Shown piece by piece: positions 7,572 to 16,573 of a stretch of DNA of 18,486 nt. Origin of the DNA: Geminicoccus sp036263595 (lineage in GTDB: Bacteria > Pseudomonadota > Alphaproteobacteria > Geminicoccales > Geminicoccaceae); contig NZ_DATAGQ010000134.1 in NCBI RefSeq assembly GCF_036263595.1, positions 1 through 18,486 of the forward strand, written 5' to 3'. The number at the start of each line of letters is the position of its first letter. Positions within the stretch are counted from its first letter, which is position 1. The notes beneath the pieces were generated by a model. It was not told the DNA's origin, did not search any database, and saw only the letters and a list, made by a program, of their open reading frames with translations. The position numbers and the translations under genes were made by a program.

Positions 7572-8429
7572 TTGAGTCCGGCGCACCTGGACGGAGTCGA
7601 CCACCTGATCGTGGGCACGCGTGATCTCGCCGCCGCCCGCGCCAGCTATGGGCGGCTCGGCTTCAACCTGACGCCGCGCGGCCGGCATGTCGGCTGGGGC
7701 ACGGCCAACTACTGCATCATGTTCAAGAACGACTACCTGGAACTCCTGGGCATCGTCGATCCCGCAAAGTTCACCAACGGCCTGGACCGCCTGCTCGAAG
7801 AGCGCGAGGGCCTGCTGGGGATCGTGTTCCGTTCCACCGATCCGGCCGCCACCGCGTCGGCCTGGCACCAGGCCGGCCTGCAGCCGGACGGCCCCAAGGA
7901 GCTGGGCCGGCTCCTGGAACATGGCGGCGCGGATGGGCAGATGTTGCGCTTTGCCAACATCTATCCCGCCCGTGACGCCATGGCCGGGCTGTCCTTCTTC
8001 GCCTGTCACCACCTGACCCCGGAGCTGCTGCGCACCCCGAACTGGCTTTCCCACCCCAATGGGGCGGTCGGCCTGCGCTCGGTGATCTGGCTGGTGCCGG
8101 ATCCACAGCCGGTCGTCGCCGTGCTGGCCGCCATCTTCGGCAGTGCCGCGGTCACCTGGACCGATGAGGTGGCGGCCGTGCATGCGGGCAGGACGACGCT
8201 GCTGTTCGCCAAGGCGGAGGACATCGGGATGCTCCATCCCGAGCTGGCCAGCCTGGACGAGCCCGCATCGCCCGTGCCCGTGGCCATGACCATCTCGACC
8301 GAGGAAATCGAGCGCACCGGCCGCTTCCTGCAGCTCCAGGGGGTGACCTACCGGACCGATCCGGCCGGCAGCATCACCGTGCCGCCGGACCAAGCCTGCG
8401 GCGTCCTCGTCGAGTTCGTCCGGGCCTGA
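7572..8429 (+). CDS. Glyoxalase-like (VOC superfamily) protein
   Basis: 285 residues. The N-terminus (GVDHLIVGTRDLAAARASYG then LGFNLTPRGRHVGWGTANYC) and DYLELLGIVDP match the Glyoxalase_3-type VOC fold; H11 and E57 are in the positions of metal ligands. The second half repeats the beta-alpha-beta pattern and ends in a VLVEFVRA strand. The substrate is unknown; members of this family are usually annotated only as VOC proteins. The start is a TTG at 7572 with an excellent TAAGGAGA ending nine bases upstream. The frame is open to 7380, but that part overlaps the nucleosidase promoter and is not protein-like. The next gene, ispH, begins 59 bases downstream; whether they share a transcript cannot be told. 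Confidence 0.75.
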   Translation: MSPAHLDGVDHLIVGTRDLAAARASYGRLGFNLTPRGRHVGWGTANYCIMFKNDYLELLGIVDPAKFTNGLDRLLEEREGLLGIVFRSTDPAATASAWHQAGLQPDGPKELGRLLEHGGADGQMLRFANIYPARDAMAGLSFFACHHLTPELLRTPNWLSHPNGAVGLRSVIWLVPDPQPVVAVLAAIFGSAAVTWTDEVAAVHAGRTTLLFAKAEDIGMLHPELASLDEPASPVPVAMTISTEEIERTGRFLQLQGVTYRTDPAGSITVPPDQACGVLVEFVRA

Positions 8430-8488
8430 CCTCGTCTTTTGGGGCCTGCCATGCTATCCGCTACCTGTCCTTCGCCATCGAGCCAGCC

Positions 8489-9457
8489 ATGACGCCGCCC
8501 AAACAGCCGCTCACGATCGTCCTTGCGAGCCCGCGCGGCTTCTGCGCCGGCGTGGATCGTGCCATCCAGATCGTGAAGCAGGCGCTGGCCGAGAACGGCC
8601 CGCCCATCTACGTGCGCCACGAGATCGTCCATAACCGCCACGTGGTCGAGGAACTCGAATCGTTGGGTGCTGTGTTCGTCGAGGAGCTTGACCAGGTTCC
8701 CGAGGACGGGATCGTGGTCTTCTCCGCGCACGGCGTGCCCAAATCGGTTCCCGAGGAGGCCAAGCGCCGCCGCCTACTGTTCGCCGACGCCACCTGCCCG
8801 CTGGTGAGCAAGGTCCATCGCGAGGTCGAGCGGCACCACAAGGCCGGCCTGACCGTGATCCTGATCGGCCATGCCGGCCATCCGGAAGTGATTGGCACGA
8901 TGGGGCAGGTCGCCGAGGGCTCGGTCCTGCTGGTCGAGACGGTCGAGGATGTGGCCAGGCTGGAGGTTGTCGACCCCGAGCGTCTGGCCTTTTCGACCCA
9001 GACCACTCTTTCTGTCCTGGATACGGCCGGCGTGGTGCAGGCCTTGAAGGAGCGCTTCCCCGCCATCGAGGGTCCCCGCAACGAGGACATCTGCTACGCG
9101 ACGACCAACCGGCAGCAGGCCATGGCGGCGATCGCCAAAGGTGCCGACCTGACGCTGGTCGTGGGCGCGCCCAACAGTTCCAACTCGATGCGGCTGGTCG
9201 AGGTCGCCAAGCGCGAGGGCTCGCGGCGGGCCCAGCTGATCCGCTCGGCGGCCGATATCGACTGGAACAGCTTCGGCGATGTCCGCCGGCTGGCGCTGAG
9301 TGCCGGGGCGTCCGCGCCGGAGGTCCTGGTCGAGCAGGTGATCGCAGCAGCCCGCGATCGCTTCGACGTGACTGTCGAGGAAGTGAAGCTGGTCGACGAG
9401 AACGTGACTTTCCGTGTACCGCCATTGCCGAAGCGACGTCCTGCCCAGGCCGCCTGA
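8489..9457 (+). CDS. ispH: 4-hydroxy-3-methylbut-2-enyl diphosphate reductase
   Basis: This protein performs the last step of the MEP pathway, reducing HMBPP to IPP and DMAPP with a 4Fe-4S cluster. It has 322 residues, typical length. The three cluster cysteines are C19 (ASPRGFCAGV), C103 (DATCPLVSK) and C202 (EDICYATTNRQ). Substrate-binding H48 (RHEIVHN), and H131 and E133 in GHAGHPEVIGTMGQ, are present, as are STQTTLS and the GAPNSSNSMRL diphosphate loop. The ATG at 8489 opens the conserved region eight residues before TIVLASPRG. It begins the ispH-thrB-rnhA set, an order found in many alphaproteobacteria. Confidence 0.97.
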   Translation: MTPPKQPLTIVLASPRGFCAGVDRAIQIVKQALAENGPPIYVRHEIVHNRHVVEELESLGAVFVEELDQVPEDGIVVFSAHGVPKSVPEEAKRRRLLFADATCPLVSKVHREVERHHKAGLTVILIGHAGHPEVIGTMGQVAEGSVLLVETVEDVARLEVVDPERLAFSTQTTLSVLDTAGVVQALKERFPAIEGPRNEDICYATTNRQQAMAAIAKGADLTLVVGAPNSSNSMRLVEVAKREGSRRAQLIRSAADIDWNSFGDVRRLALSAGASAPEVLVEQVIAAARDRFDVTVEEVKLVDENVTFRVPPLPKRRPAQAA

Positions 9458-9475
9458 GCCACCTTCGGAGCACGC

Positions 9476-10438
9476 ATGGCGGTCTATACGCCGGTCGATC
9501 GAGCCGATCTCGAGCCGTTTCTTGCGGACTATCCGCTGGGGAGGCTGATCGAGCACCGGGGCATCCAGGCCGGGGTCGAGAACAGCAATTTCTTCGTCGA
9601 CACCGAGCGCGGCCGCTACGTGCTCACCATCTACGAGCGCCGCGTCAATCCGGCCGACCTGCCGTTCTACCTGGGCCTGATGGAACATCTGGCCGAGCGC
9701 GGCATCCACTGCCCGCTGCCCATCCACGGCACGGACGGCAAGGTCCGGCGGGAGCTGATGGGCAAGCCCGCGGCGATCGTCACCTTCCTGGAAGGCCACT
9801 GCGTCGAGCAGATCACGCCCGCCCACTGCCGGGCCCTCGGTGCCGCCCTGGCCCAGCTCCATCGCGAGGGCCGCGACTTCCCGATCCGCCGTGCGAACGA
9901 CCTGTCCGTGAAGGGCTGGCGCCGGCTGCTCGACCTGTGCGAGCCGGACGCGGACCGCGTGCTTTCGGGCCTGGCCCAGGAACTTGAGCGGGATTTCCAG
10001 GACATCCTCTCCGCCTGGCCAGCCGCACTGCCGGCCGGCGTCATCCATGGCGACCTGTTCCCCGACAACATCTTCTTCCGGGACACCGAGGTCACCGGCA
10101 TCATCGACTTCTACTTCGCCTGCAATGACCTCCTGGCCTACGATCTGGCCGTCTGCCTGGTCGCCTGGTGCTTCGATGGCCAGCACCTCTTCCTGCCGGA
10201 GCGGGCAGAGGCCCTGGTCGAAGGCTACCGGAGCGAGCGACCGCTGGAGCCGGCCGAGAAGGCTGCCCTCCCACGCCTGTGCCGAGGAGCCTCCCTGCGG
10301 TTCCTGCTCACCCGTCTCTACGACTGGCTGAACCAGGTCGACGGTGCGCTCGTCCAGCCCAAGGACCCGCTGGAATACCTGGCCAAGCTCCGCTTCTTCC
10401 GTACCATGACTGATCCGGCAGCCTGCGGTGTCCGCTGA
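9476..10438 (+). CDS. thrB: Homoserine kinase (APH-fold type)
   Basis: This enzyme phosphorylates homoserine on the way to threonine. It is not the GHMP kinase of E. coli but the aminoglycoside-phosphotransferase-fold type common in alphaproteobacteria. It has 320 residues. GVENSNFFVDTERGRYVLTI forms the nucleotide-binding sheet, HGDLFPDN (191-198) is the catalytic loop, and GIIDFYFACNDLLAYDLA carries the metal-binding Asp211. The start ATG at 9476 is 18 bases after the ispH stop. The 3' end overlaps rnhA by 11 bases. It shares homoserine with the metZ branch found elsewhere in the window. Confidence 0.94.
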   Translation: MAVYTPVDRADLEPFLADYPLGRLIEHRGIQAGVENSNFFVDTERGRYVLTIYERRVNPADLPFYLGLMEHLAERGIHCPLPIHGTDGKVRRELMGKPAAIVTFLEGHCVEQITPAHCRALGAALAQLHREGRDFPIRRANDLSVKGWRRLLDLCEPDADRVLSGLAQELERDFQDILSAWPAALPAGVIHGDLFPDNIFFRDTEVTGIIDFYFACNDLLAYDLAVCLVAWCFDGQHLFLPERAEALVEGYRSERPLEPAEKAALPRLCRGASLRFLLTRLYDWLNQVDGALVQPKDPLEYLAKLRFFRTMTDPAACGVR

Positions 10439-10898
10439 GACGATCGTGGACAAGGTCGTCATCCACACCGATGGCGGCTGCAGCGGCAATCCCGGCCCTG
10501 GCGGCTGGGGTGCGGTCCTGTCCTGGAAGGGGACCGAGCGAGAGCTGTCCGGCGGCGAGGACCTGACCACCAACAACCGCATGGAGCTGATGGCGGCGAT
10601 CGGGGCGCTGGAAACGCTCAAGCGTCCGATGAAGGTCGATCTCTACACCGACAGCGTCTACCTGCGCGACGGCATCACGCGCTGGATCCATGGCTGGAAG
10701 CGGAATGGCTGGAAGACGGCTGCCAGGGACCCGGTCAAGAACGAGGATCTGTGGCGTCGCCTGGACGAGGCCTGCAAGCGCCACGACGTGGACTGGCACT
10801 GGCTGAAGGGCCATGCTGGGCATCCCGAGAACGAGCGCTGCGACCGGCTGGCGAGCGCCGAGATCAAGCGGCGCAAGCAGGCGCAGGTCGGCAGCTGA
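10428..10898 (+). CDS. rnhA: Ribonuclease HI
   Basis: This enzyme degrades the RNA strand of RNA-DNA hybrids. It has 156 residues, standard length. The full active site is visible: D15 (HTDGGCSGNPGPGGWG), E53 (NNRMELMA), D75 (LYTDSVYL), H129 and D139 (KGHAGHPENERCDRLA), each offset by five from the E. coli numbering. The GTG at 10428 overlaps the end of thrB by 11 bases; a second in-frame GTG at 10446 would remove the overlap and also leave the fold intact. It is the last gene of the ispH-thrB-rnhA group. Confidence 0.96.
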   Translation: MSAETIVDKVVIHTDGGCSGNPGPGGWGAVLSWKGTERELSGGEDLTTNNRMELMAAIGALETLKRPMKVDLYTDSVYLRDGITRWIHGWKRNGWKTAARDPVKNEDLWRRLDEACKRHDVDWHWLKGHAGHPENERCDRLASAEIKRRKQAQVGS

Positions 10899-11178
10899 CG
10901 CTGCCCAAGCATTCGGCACTGGCTGCCGTTGCGAGCGCCAACCTGCCCAATGTTGGGAATGCAAGAACACGAAGGCTGAGATTCCCGTTCCAGATCATTG
11001 GGATGGCCTGCGACAGAATTTGTCTTACAACTTTGAAGTTTTGGGCTTGCTGCGTTTGGGTCCTTGATGGATTCTTGCGGGACATGGCCGCGCATTGGCG
11101 TCGGCCCTTGGCGCGCGGGCTGCGACCTGCGCAAGCGGGTGCAGGGTCATCCGCACCGAGAGACCCTTGGAGAGAATG
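10899..11178. promoter_or_regulatory. 280-base leader region of the first amine oxidase
   Basis: No gene is supported here. GC content falls locally between about 10940 and 11060, as expected for a promoter region. It contains a 6-base inverted repeat GGGAAT/ATTCCC with a 20-base loop (10955-10986), GACA/TGTC around GAATT (near 11012-11024), and AACTT-TG-AAGTT (11029-11040). I could not assign a convincing -35/-10 pair. Confidence 0.35.
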
Positions 11179-13167
11179 ATGGCGTTGCGCGTCGAAGAGG
11201 CGATTCTGGCCAATCCCGTGGTCCGGCCCGAGCATCCCTTGGACCCGTTGAGCGCGGACGAGATCACGAAGGCTGCGGCGATCATCCGCGACCATTTCGG
11301 TTTCGGCGAGAACCTGCGGGTCGAGACGATCGACATCCTGGAGCCGCCCAAGCACGTCGTGCGCAACTATGTGCAGGGCGAGCCTTTCCAGCGGATCGCC
11401 CGCTTCAACGCCTATGAGCGTGGCGTCATGGGCGTGTGGATCGGCCGGGTCGACCTGGACAAGGGCGAGGTCGTCGCCAAGGAGTTCCGCAAGAACGCGC
11501 GCGCCATGGTGGCGGTCGAGGAGATCCTCGATATCGAGCGCAAGGTGAAGGACCACCCGGAATTCCGCGCGGCCCTGGAGAAGCGCGGCCTGCTCGACGA
11601 GGTCGAGTACATGGCCGTCGATCCCTGGACGGTCGGCGACTTCAAGGTCGACAAGGAGCAGAACCGCCGGGTGATGAACTGCTTCATCTGGATGCGCACC
11701 TTCCCGCTCGACAACTACTATGCGCACCCGGTCGAAGGCCTGCACGTCCTGGTCGACCTCGCGACGGCCGAGATCATCGAGGTCACCGACCATTTCGAGG
11801 AGACCGGTGACTACATCCCGGTCCCGCGCACGCCGCTGAACTACGACTCCGCGATCCTCAAGGAGTATCGCAAGCCCTCCTCGCGGCTGGACGTGATCCA
11901 GCCGGACGGACCGGGTTTCGTGGTCGAGGGCAACAAGGTCACCTGGGAGAACTGGGACTTCCGCGTCGGCTTCAATGGCCGGGAAGGCCTGACGCTGCAC
12001 ACGGTGGCCTACACCCATGCCGGCAAGCGCCGCCCGATCATGTATCGCGGCTCGATCGCCGAGATGGTGGTGCCCTACGGCACGCCCGAGCGTTCGCACT
12101 ACCGCAAGAACGTGTTCGACAACGGCGAACTCGGCTTCGGCCGCATGGCGAACTCGCTGGAGCTCGGCTGCGACTGCCTGGGCTATATCCACTATTTCGA
12201 CGCGGTCGTGCCGACCAACTTCGGTGAGCCGCGCACCATCAAGAACGCGATCTGCCTCCACGAGGAGGACGCGGGCCTGTCCTGGAAGCACTACGACCTG
12301 CGCACCGAGCGCACCGAGGTCCGTCGCGCCCGCAAGCTGGTGATCTCGTCAATCTCGACGATCGGCAACTACGAGTACGCGTCCTACTGGTACCTGCACC
12401 AGGACGGCCGCATCGAGTACGAGATGAAGGCCACCGGCATCATCAACACGGCCGCCTGCCATCCGGGCCAGCCTGGCAAGTGGGGCACCGAGGTGGCGCC
12501 CGGCGTGGTCGGCCACATCCACCAGCACGTGTTCTGCGCGCGGCTGGACATGGAAGTGGACGGGCCGAACAACACCGTGGTCGAATGCGACACGCTGGTC
12601 GATCCGGTCGGCAGCCCGGACAACCCGTACGGCAACGCCTTCTACGTCCAGCAGACCCCGCTCAAGAGCGAGCTCGAGGCGCGTCGCCGGGCCGACTTCG
12701 CCACGCAGCGCTACTGGAAGGTCGTGAACAGCGAGGCAAAGAACTGGCTGGGCCAGCCGACGGCCTACAAGCTGGAAGCCAGTTCGGTCGTCCAGCCGTT
12801 CACGCATCCGGACAGCCCGTCAGGCAAGCGCGGTCGCTTCATCCAGAACCATCTCTGGGTCACGGCCTACCATCCCGAGGAGCGCTATCCCGCTGGCGAG
12901 TTCGTGAACCAGTCGACGGGCGATGACAGCGTCGAGATCTGGACGGAGCAGAACCGGCCGATCGAGAACGCCGACATCGTGCTCTGGCACAGCTTCGGCC
13001 TGCACCACCTGCCGCGTCCGGAGGACCATCCGGTACAGCCTTGCGTGGTCTGCGGCTTCAAGCTGATGCCGTCGGGCTTCTTCGACCAGAACCCGGTGAT
13101 CGACCTGCCGCCGGAGAAGAATGCCGCCAGCAAGCTGCATGGCGGCGGCTCCTGCTGCCATTCGTGA
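11179..13167 (+). CDS. Copper amine oxidase (primary-amine oxidase), cytoplasmic type
   Basis: This quinoenzyme oxidises primary amines to aldehydes with release of ammonia and H2O2. It has 662 residues, in the range of the Arthrobacter enzyme. TIGNYEY contains the topaquinone precursor Y398. D314 (NVFDNGE) is the catalytic base, 84 residues before it as in the Arthrobacter enzyme. Copper ligands are H448 and H450 (GHIHQHVF) and H610 (LHHLPRPED). N-terminal N2/N3-like domains precede the catalytic domain. There is no signal peptide, so it is probably cytoplasmic, unlike E. coli TynA. Two ATGs are adjacent; the second (11179) has GGAG six bases upstream and gives MALR, matching the paralogue. 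Unusual features are CVVC after the third histidine motif and a C-terminal GGGSCCHS. A strong terminator follows, so it is likely its own transcript. Confidence 0.95.
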   Translation: MALRVEEAILANPVVRPEHPLDPLSADEITKAAAIIRDHFGFGENLRVETIDILEPPKHVVRNYVQGEPFQRIARFNAYERGVMGVWIGRVDLDKGEVVAKEFRKNARAMVAVEEILDIERKVKDHPEFRAALEKRGLLDEVEYMAVDPWTVGDFKVDKEQNRRVMNCFIWMRTFPLDNYYAHPVEGLHVLVDLATAEIIEVTDHFEETGDYIPVPRTPLNYDSAILKEYRKPSSRLDVIQPDGPGFVVEGNKVTWENWDFRVGFNGREGLTLHTVAYTHAGKRRPIMYRGSIAEMVVPYGTPERSHYRKNVFDNGELGFGRMANSLELGCDCLGYIHYFDAVVPTNFGEPRTIKNAICLHEEDAGLSWKHYDLRTERTEVRRARKLVISSISTIGNYEYASYWYLHQDGRIEYEMKATGIINTAACHPGQPGKWGTEVAPGVVGHIHQHVFCARLDMEVDGPNNTVVECDTLVDPVGSPDNPYGNAFYVQQTPLKSELEARRRADFATQRYWKVVNSEAKNWLGQPTAYKLEASSVVQPFTHPDSPSGKRGRFIQNHLWVTAYHPEERYPAGEFVNQSTGDDSVEIWTEQNRPIENADIVLWHSFGLHHLPRPEDHPVQPCVVCGFKLMPSGFFDQNPVIDLPPEKNAASKLHGGGSCCHS

Positions 13168-13211
13168 TCTCGAGCGGTCGGCGCTGAGCCGCACCGCTGC
13201 CCGATCCTGAC

Positions 13212-13247
13212 AAAGGCCCGCACCGGTGCAACCGATGCGGGCCTTTT
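13212..13247 (+). terminator. Intrinsic terminator after the first amine oxidase
   Basis: An 11-base perfect stem AAAGGCCCGCA/TGCGGGCCTTT (13212-13222 and 13236-13246) continues, after one mismatch, into a CGGT/ACCG stem with a GCA loop. A short T run follows. It lies 45 bases after the oxidase stop, in the right orientation. The symmetric A/T flank could also let it work for the opposite strand, but there is no gene there. Confidence 0.85.
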
Positions 13248-13371
13248 GCATTCACAGCGGTCAGTTTCTGCCTAAATCACGGGTTTATCTGCGTAAAATT
13301 TGGACTTGAGTTTTTGCCGTTCTGCTTGATCCTCTCCCGATAGCCTTCGGCGGTCATCAGAGGTTCGGACA
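13248..13371 (+). promoter_or_regulatory. Probable promoter region of the second oxidase/ABC operon
   Basis: This is an AT-richer stretch between the terminator and the ATG at 13372. It contains a TAAAAT box (13294-13299) without a convincing -35, and ACTTGAGTTTTT (13304-13315), which resembles ACTTTGAAGTTTT upstream of the first oxidase. The ribosome site AGAGGT (13359-13364) fits the ATG. A promoter is expected because the preceding terminator isolates the operon. Confidence 0.35.
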
Positions 13372-15356
13372 ATGGCGCTACGACTCGAGGATACCTTGTC
13401 GGCCGGCATGAAAACGCTGCCCGACCATCCGCTTGACCCATTGTCGGGCGAGGAGATCAAGACGGCCGCCGCCGTCATCCGTACCGCCCTCGAGCCGGGC
13501 ACGAACCTCATGTTCGAAACGATCGACCTGGAGGAGCCTGCCAAGGAGGTCGTGCGCACGCATATCCCGGGCGCTCCGATGCCGCGCAGTGCCAGGTTCA
13601 ACGTCTACAAGAGGGGCGAGACGGGCGTCTTCAAGGGACTGGTCGATCTGGTCGCCGGCAAGGTCGCCAAGATCGAATTCCTGCCCGACGTCCGGCCGAT
13701 GATCTCGCCCGAAGAGTTCATGATGGTCGAGGAGGCCGCGAAGGCCGATCCTCGCTTCGTCGCCGCCCTGGAACGACGCGGCTTGAGCGACAAGCTCGAC
13801 CTGATCTGCGTCGATCCATGGAGTGCCGGCAATTTCGGCGTGCCGGGCGAGGAGAACAAGCGTCTGGCCCACACCTTCGTGTGGATGCGCATGTTCCCGC
13901 TGGACAACTACTATGCCCACCCCGTCGAGGGCATCAACGTCGTGGTCGACGTCGACAAGATGGAGGTGATCCGCGTCGACGACTATTTCGCAGAGACGGG
14001 CGACTACATTCCCGTGCCGGCAACGCCGGTCAACTACGACAGCGCGATCCTCAAGGACTACCAGCCGCTGCCCAAGCCGCTGGACGTGCTGCAGCAGGAG
14101 GGGCCGAGCTTCACGGTTGAGGGCAACAGGGTCAGTTGGCTGGCTGGGATCTGCGGGTCGGCTTCAACGGCCGTGAAGGCCTTGTCCTCCACCAGATCGG
14201 CTACACGAAGAACGGCAAGCGCCGCCCGATCATCTACCGCGCGTCGATCGCCGAGATGGTGGTGCCCTACGGCTCCAACGAGCGGGCGCATCACCGCAAG
14301 AATGTGTTCGACAGCGGCGAGTACGGCTTCGGGCGGCTGGCGAACTCGCTGGAGCTGGGCTGCGACTGCCTGGGCCACATCCACTATTTCGACGTGGAAC
14401 TCTCCGACCTGCAGGGCAACCCGCGGACGATCAGGAACGCGATCTGTCTGCACGAGGAAGATGCCGGCCTGGCCTGGAAGCATTTCGACTTTCGTACCGA
14501 ACGCACCGAAACGCGCCGCATGCGCAGGCTGGTCATCTCCTCGATCACCACGGTCGGGAACTATGAGTACGGCTCGTACTGGTACATCTACCAGGACGGC
14601 AACATCGAGTTCGAGATGAAGGCGACCGGCGTCATCAACACGGCTGCTTGCCTTCCGGGCAAGCCTTCCAAATATGCCACCGAAGTGGCGCCGGGCGTGG
14701 TCGGACAGATCCACCAGCACGTCTTCTCGGCCAGGCTCGACATGGAGATCGACGGGCCGGCGAATACGGTGGTCGAATGCAACACGGTGGCGCCGCCCAT
14801 GGGGCCGGACAATCCGCATGGCAACGTGTTCTACCTGGAGGAGACGCCGCTCTCGACCGAGCTGGCAGCCCGGCGCAACGTCGATTTCGACGCGCAGCGC
14901 TACTGGAAGATCGTCAACCCGAACGTGTCGAACTGGGTCGGCAAGCCGACCGGCTACAAGCTGCTGCCGACCTCGGCCGTGAAGGCCTACACCCACCCGG
15001 ATGGACCGTCCGGACAGCGCGCCGGGTTCATCTACAACCATCTCTGGGTCACGCCGTTCTCCCCGGACGAGCGCTACCCGGCCGGCGAGTTCATGAACCA
15101 CTCGAAGGGCGGGCAGGGGCTGCCGGCCTGGACGGCCAAGGACAGGCCGGTCGAGAACACGGACATCGTGGTCTGGCACAGTTTTGGCTTGCACCACATG
15201 CCGAGGGTCGAGGACCACCCGGTCCAGCCATGCGTGCGCTGCGGCTTCATGCTGATGCCGACCGGATTTTTCGACCAGAACCCCGTGATCGACCTGCCCC
15301 CTGGCAAGAACCATGCGAGCAGGTCGAATGGCGGGACCAGCTGCTGCTCCGTATAG
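13372..15356 (+). pseudogene. Second copper amine oxidase, interrupted by a one-base deletion
   Basis: This is a tandem paralogue of the preceding oxidase. Frame 1 runs normally from ATG 13372 to W256 (14137-14139), then goes out of frame and would end at 14619 as a 415-residue chimera. From 14145 a second frame continues WDLRVGFNGREGL to the TAG at 15356. Compared with the first oxidase (TWENWDFRVGF), the five bases 14140-14144 should be six, so exactly one base is missing, inside a GGCTGGCTGGG run. Restored, the protein has 661 residues, with D314, topaquinone Y398 (TVGNYEY), copper ligands H448, H450 and H609, and the same CVRC motif and C-terminal SCC. No signal peptide is present. Everything after the break is conserved, so the lesion is recent or a sequencing error. 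It is 24 bases upstream of the binding-protein gene, so the two are probably co-transcribed. Confidence 0.88.
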
Positions 15357-15380
15357 AACCGATCGATAGAGGGTGTACCG

Positions 15381-16562
15381 ATGAGCCCGAAGAATATCTT
15401 GCAGTCCTTCAGCGCCTCGCGTCGCGAACTCCTCAAGCGATCCTCTGCCCTCGCGGCGGGCATCGCCGCCGCCTCGACGCTTCCCCGGGCGGCCTGGGCC
15501 GCCCGCGAGAACGAGATGAACATCTATTGCTGGGAGGGCTACAACTCCGACAAGGTGCTCGATCCCTTCCGCACCGAGTTCAACTGCGAGGTCAAGGCGC
15601 AGGGCCTGATCTCGGATCCCGATGCGGTGAACCAGCTCCGGGCCGGCGACACCAAGATCTGGGACGTCATCAACCTGAACAACAGCTGGGGCCGCCGCCA
15701 GCTCTATCCCGAGAACCTGATCGTCCCGGTCGACCAGGAGCGCTTCCGGCCTCATTGGGAGATGATGCTGCCGGAGTTCAAGTGGCCCTATACCTGGGCG
15801 ATGTCGGACGACGGCAAGGAGCTGCTCGGCAACATCCAGCGGTTCGGGCCGTCCGGCATGTTGATCAACACTGACGTCGTCTCGCAGGCGACCCTCGAAG
15901 ACGAGGGCTACGACCTGATGCTCTCGGACGACTTCAAGGGCAAGTACGCCATCCTGATGTACGAGGACTGGGTCGTCATGCACGCGGTGCAGGCGGCAGG
16001 CTTCAGCCCGTTCCGCGAGCTGAACGACGACGAGATCGCCAAGTACGAGACGGTGGTCCGCAAGCTGATCAACAACGCGTCGTTCCTGTCCGACGACATG
16101 AACGCGATCGCGCTCGGCATCATCAACGGCTCGATCGTCGGAAGTTTTCCGGGCAGCGTCTACACGGTGTCCACCGCGCGCTTCGACGGCAATGCCAACC
16201 TGCGCTGCGTCGTGCCGAAGAACGGGGCGGCGGAACTGGCCGGCAAGCACGGTGTCTGCTGGATGGAGCTGACCTCGCTGGTCAACAACCCGCAGCTCTC
16301 GCCGCGCGGTGCGGATTTCCTCGAGTATGTCTGGCGCCCGGAGGTCGCGAAGAACGTCTCGTTCGCGGAAGGCACCTTCAACCCGGTGGCCCAGATGGGC
16401 GACAAGCGCGTCATGGAGCTCTTCTCGACCGAGGAGCTGGACGCGTTCCAGTGGGACGAGATGTCCGAGCTGATGTCCCGCTGCGCCGACTTCGACACGA
16501 TCCCGTCCTACCCGAAGCTGCACGCGATCTTCTCGGCTGCCGTGCGCGAGCGGCAGACCTGA
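15381..16562 (+). CDS. Polyamine/amine-type ABC transporter substrate-binding protein, Tat-exported
   Basis: 393 residues. The N-terminus has a twin-arginine signal: SRRELLK (R14-R15), a hydrophobic stretch of Ala/Gly/Leu/Ser, and a likely cleavage after AWA at about residue 40. The mature protein starts NIYCWEGYNSDKVLDPF, like the PotD/PotF opening, and carries later blocks such as DVINLNNSW, PYTWAMSDDG and GSFPGSVYTVS of the SBP_bac_8/PotD type. It should bind the substrate in the periplasm and deliver it to the permease encoded downstream. Tat export implies folding before export, sometimes linked to a cofactor or ligand requirement; that is not shown here. The exact ligand is unknown. It lies between the second oxidase and the ATPase gene. 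Confidence 0.87.
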   Translation: MSPKNILQSFSASRRELLKRSSALAAGIAAASTLPRAAWAARENEMNIYCWEGYNSDKVLDPFRTEFNCEVKAQGLISDPDAVNQLRAGDTKIWDVINLNNSWGRRQLYPENLIVPVDQERFRPHWEMMLPEFKWPYTWAMSDDGKELLGNIQRFGPSGMLINTDVVSQATLEDEGYDLMLSDDFKGKYAILMYEDWVVMHAVQAAGFSPFRELNDDEIAKYETVVRKLINNASFLSDDMNAIALGIINGSIVGSFPGSVYTVSTARFDGNANLRCVVPKNGAAELAGKHGVCWMELTSLVNNPQLSPRGADFLEYVWRPEVAKNVSFAEGTFNPVAQMGDKRVMELFSTEELDAFQWDEMSELMSRCADFDTIPSYPKLHAIFSAAVRERQT

Positions 16563-16573
16563 TCATCTAGCAA

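Noticed and set aside
10899..11178. Small ORFs in the leader of the first amine oxidase
   Set aside because: They overlap the end of rnhA or the oxidase start, have no ribosome sites, and show no domain.
14120..14160. Programmed ribosomal frameshift in the second oxidase
   Set aside because: There is no X-XXY-YYZ heptamer or downstream pseudoknot that I can see; oxidases of this family are not known to need one, and the intact paralogue has no such site.
14058..16523. 821-codon open frame on the minus strand across the second oxidase and binding-protein genes
   Set aside because: It is the mirror of two well-conserved plus-strand genes in GC-rich DNA, with Arg/His/Val/Asp-rich composition and no recognisable domain.
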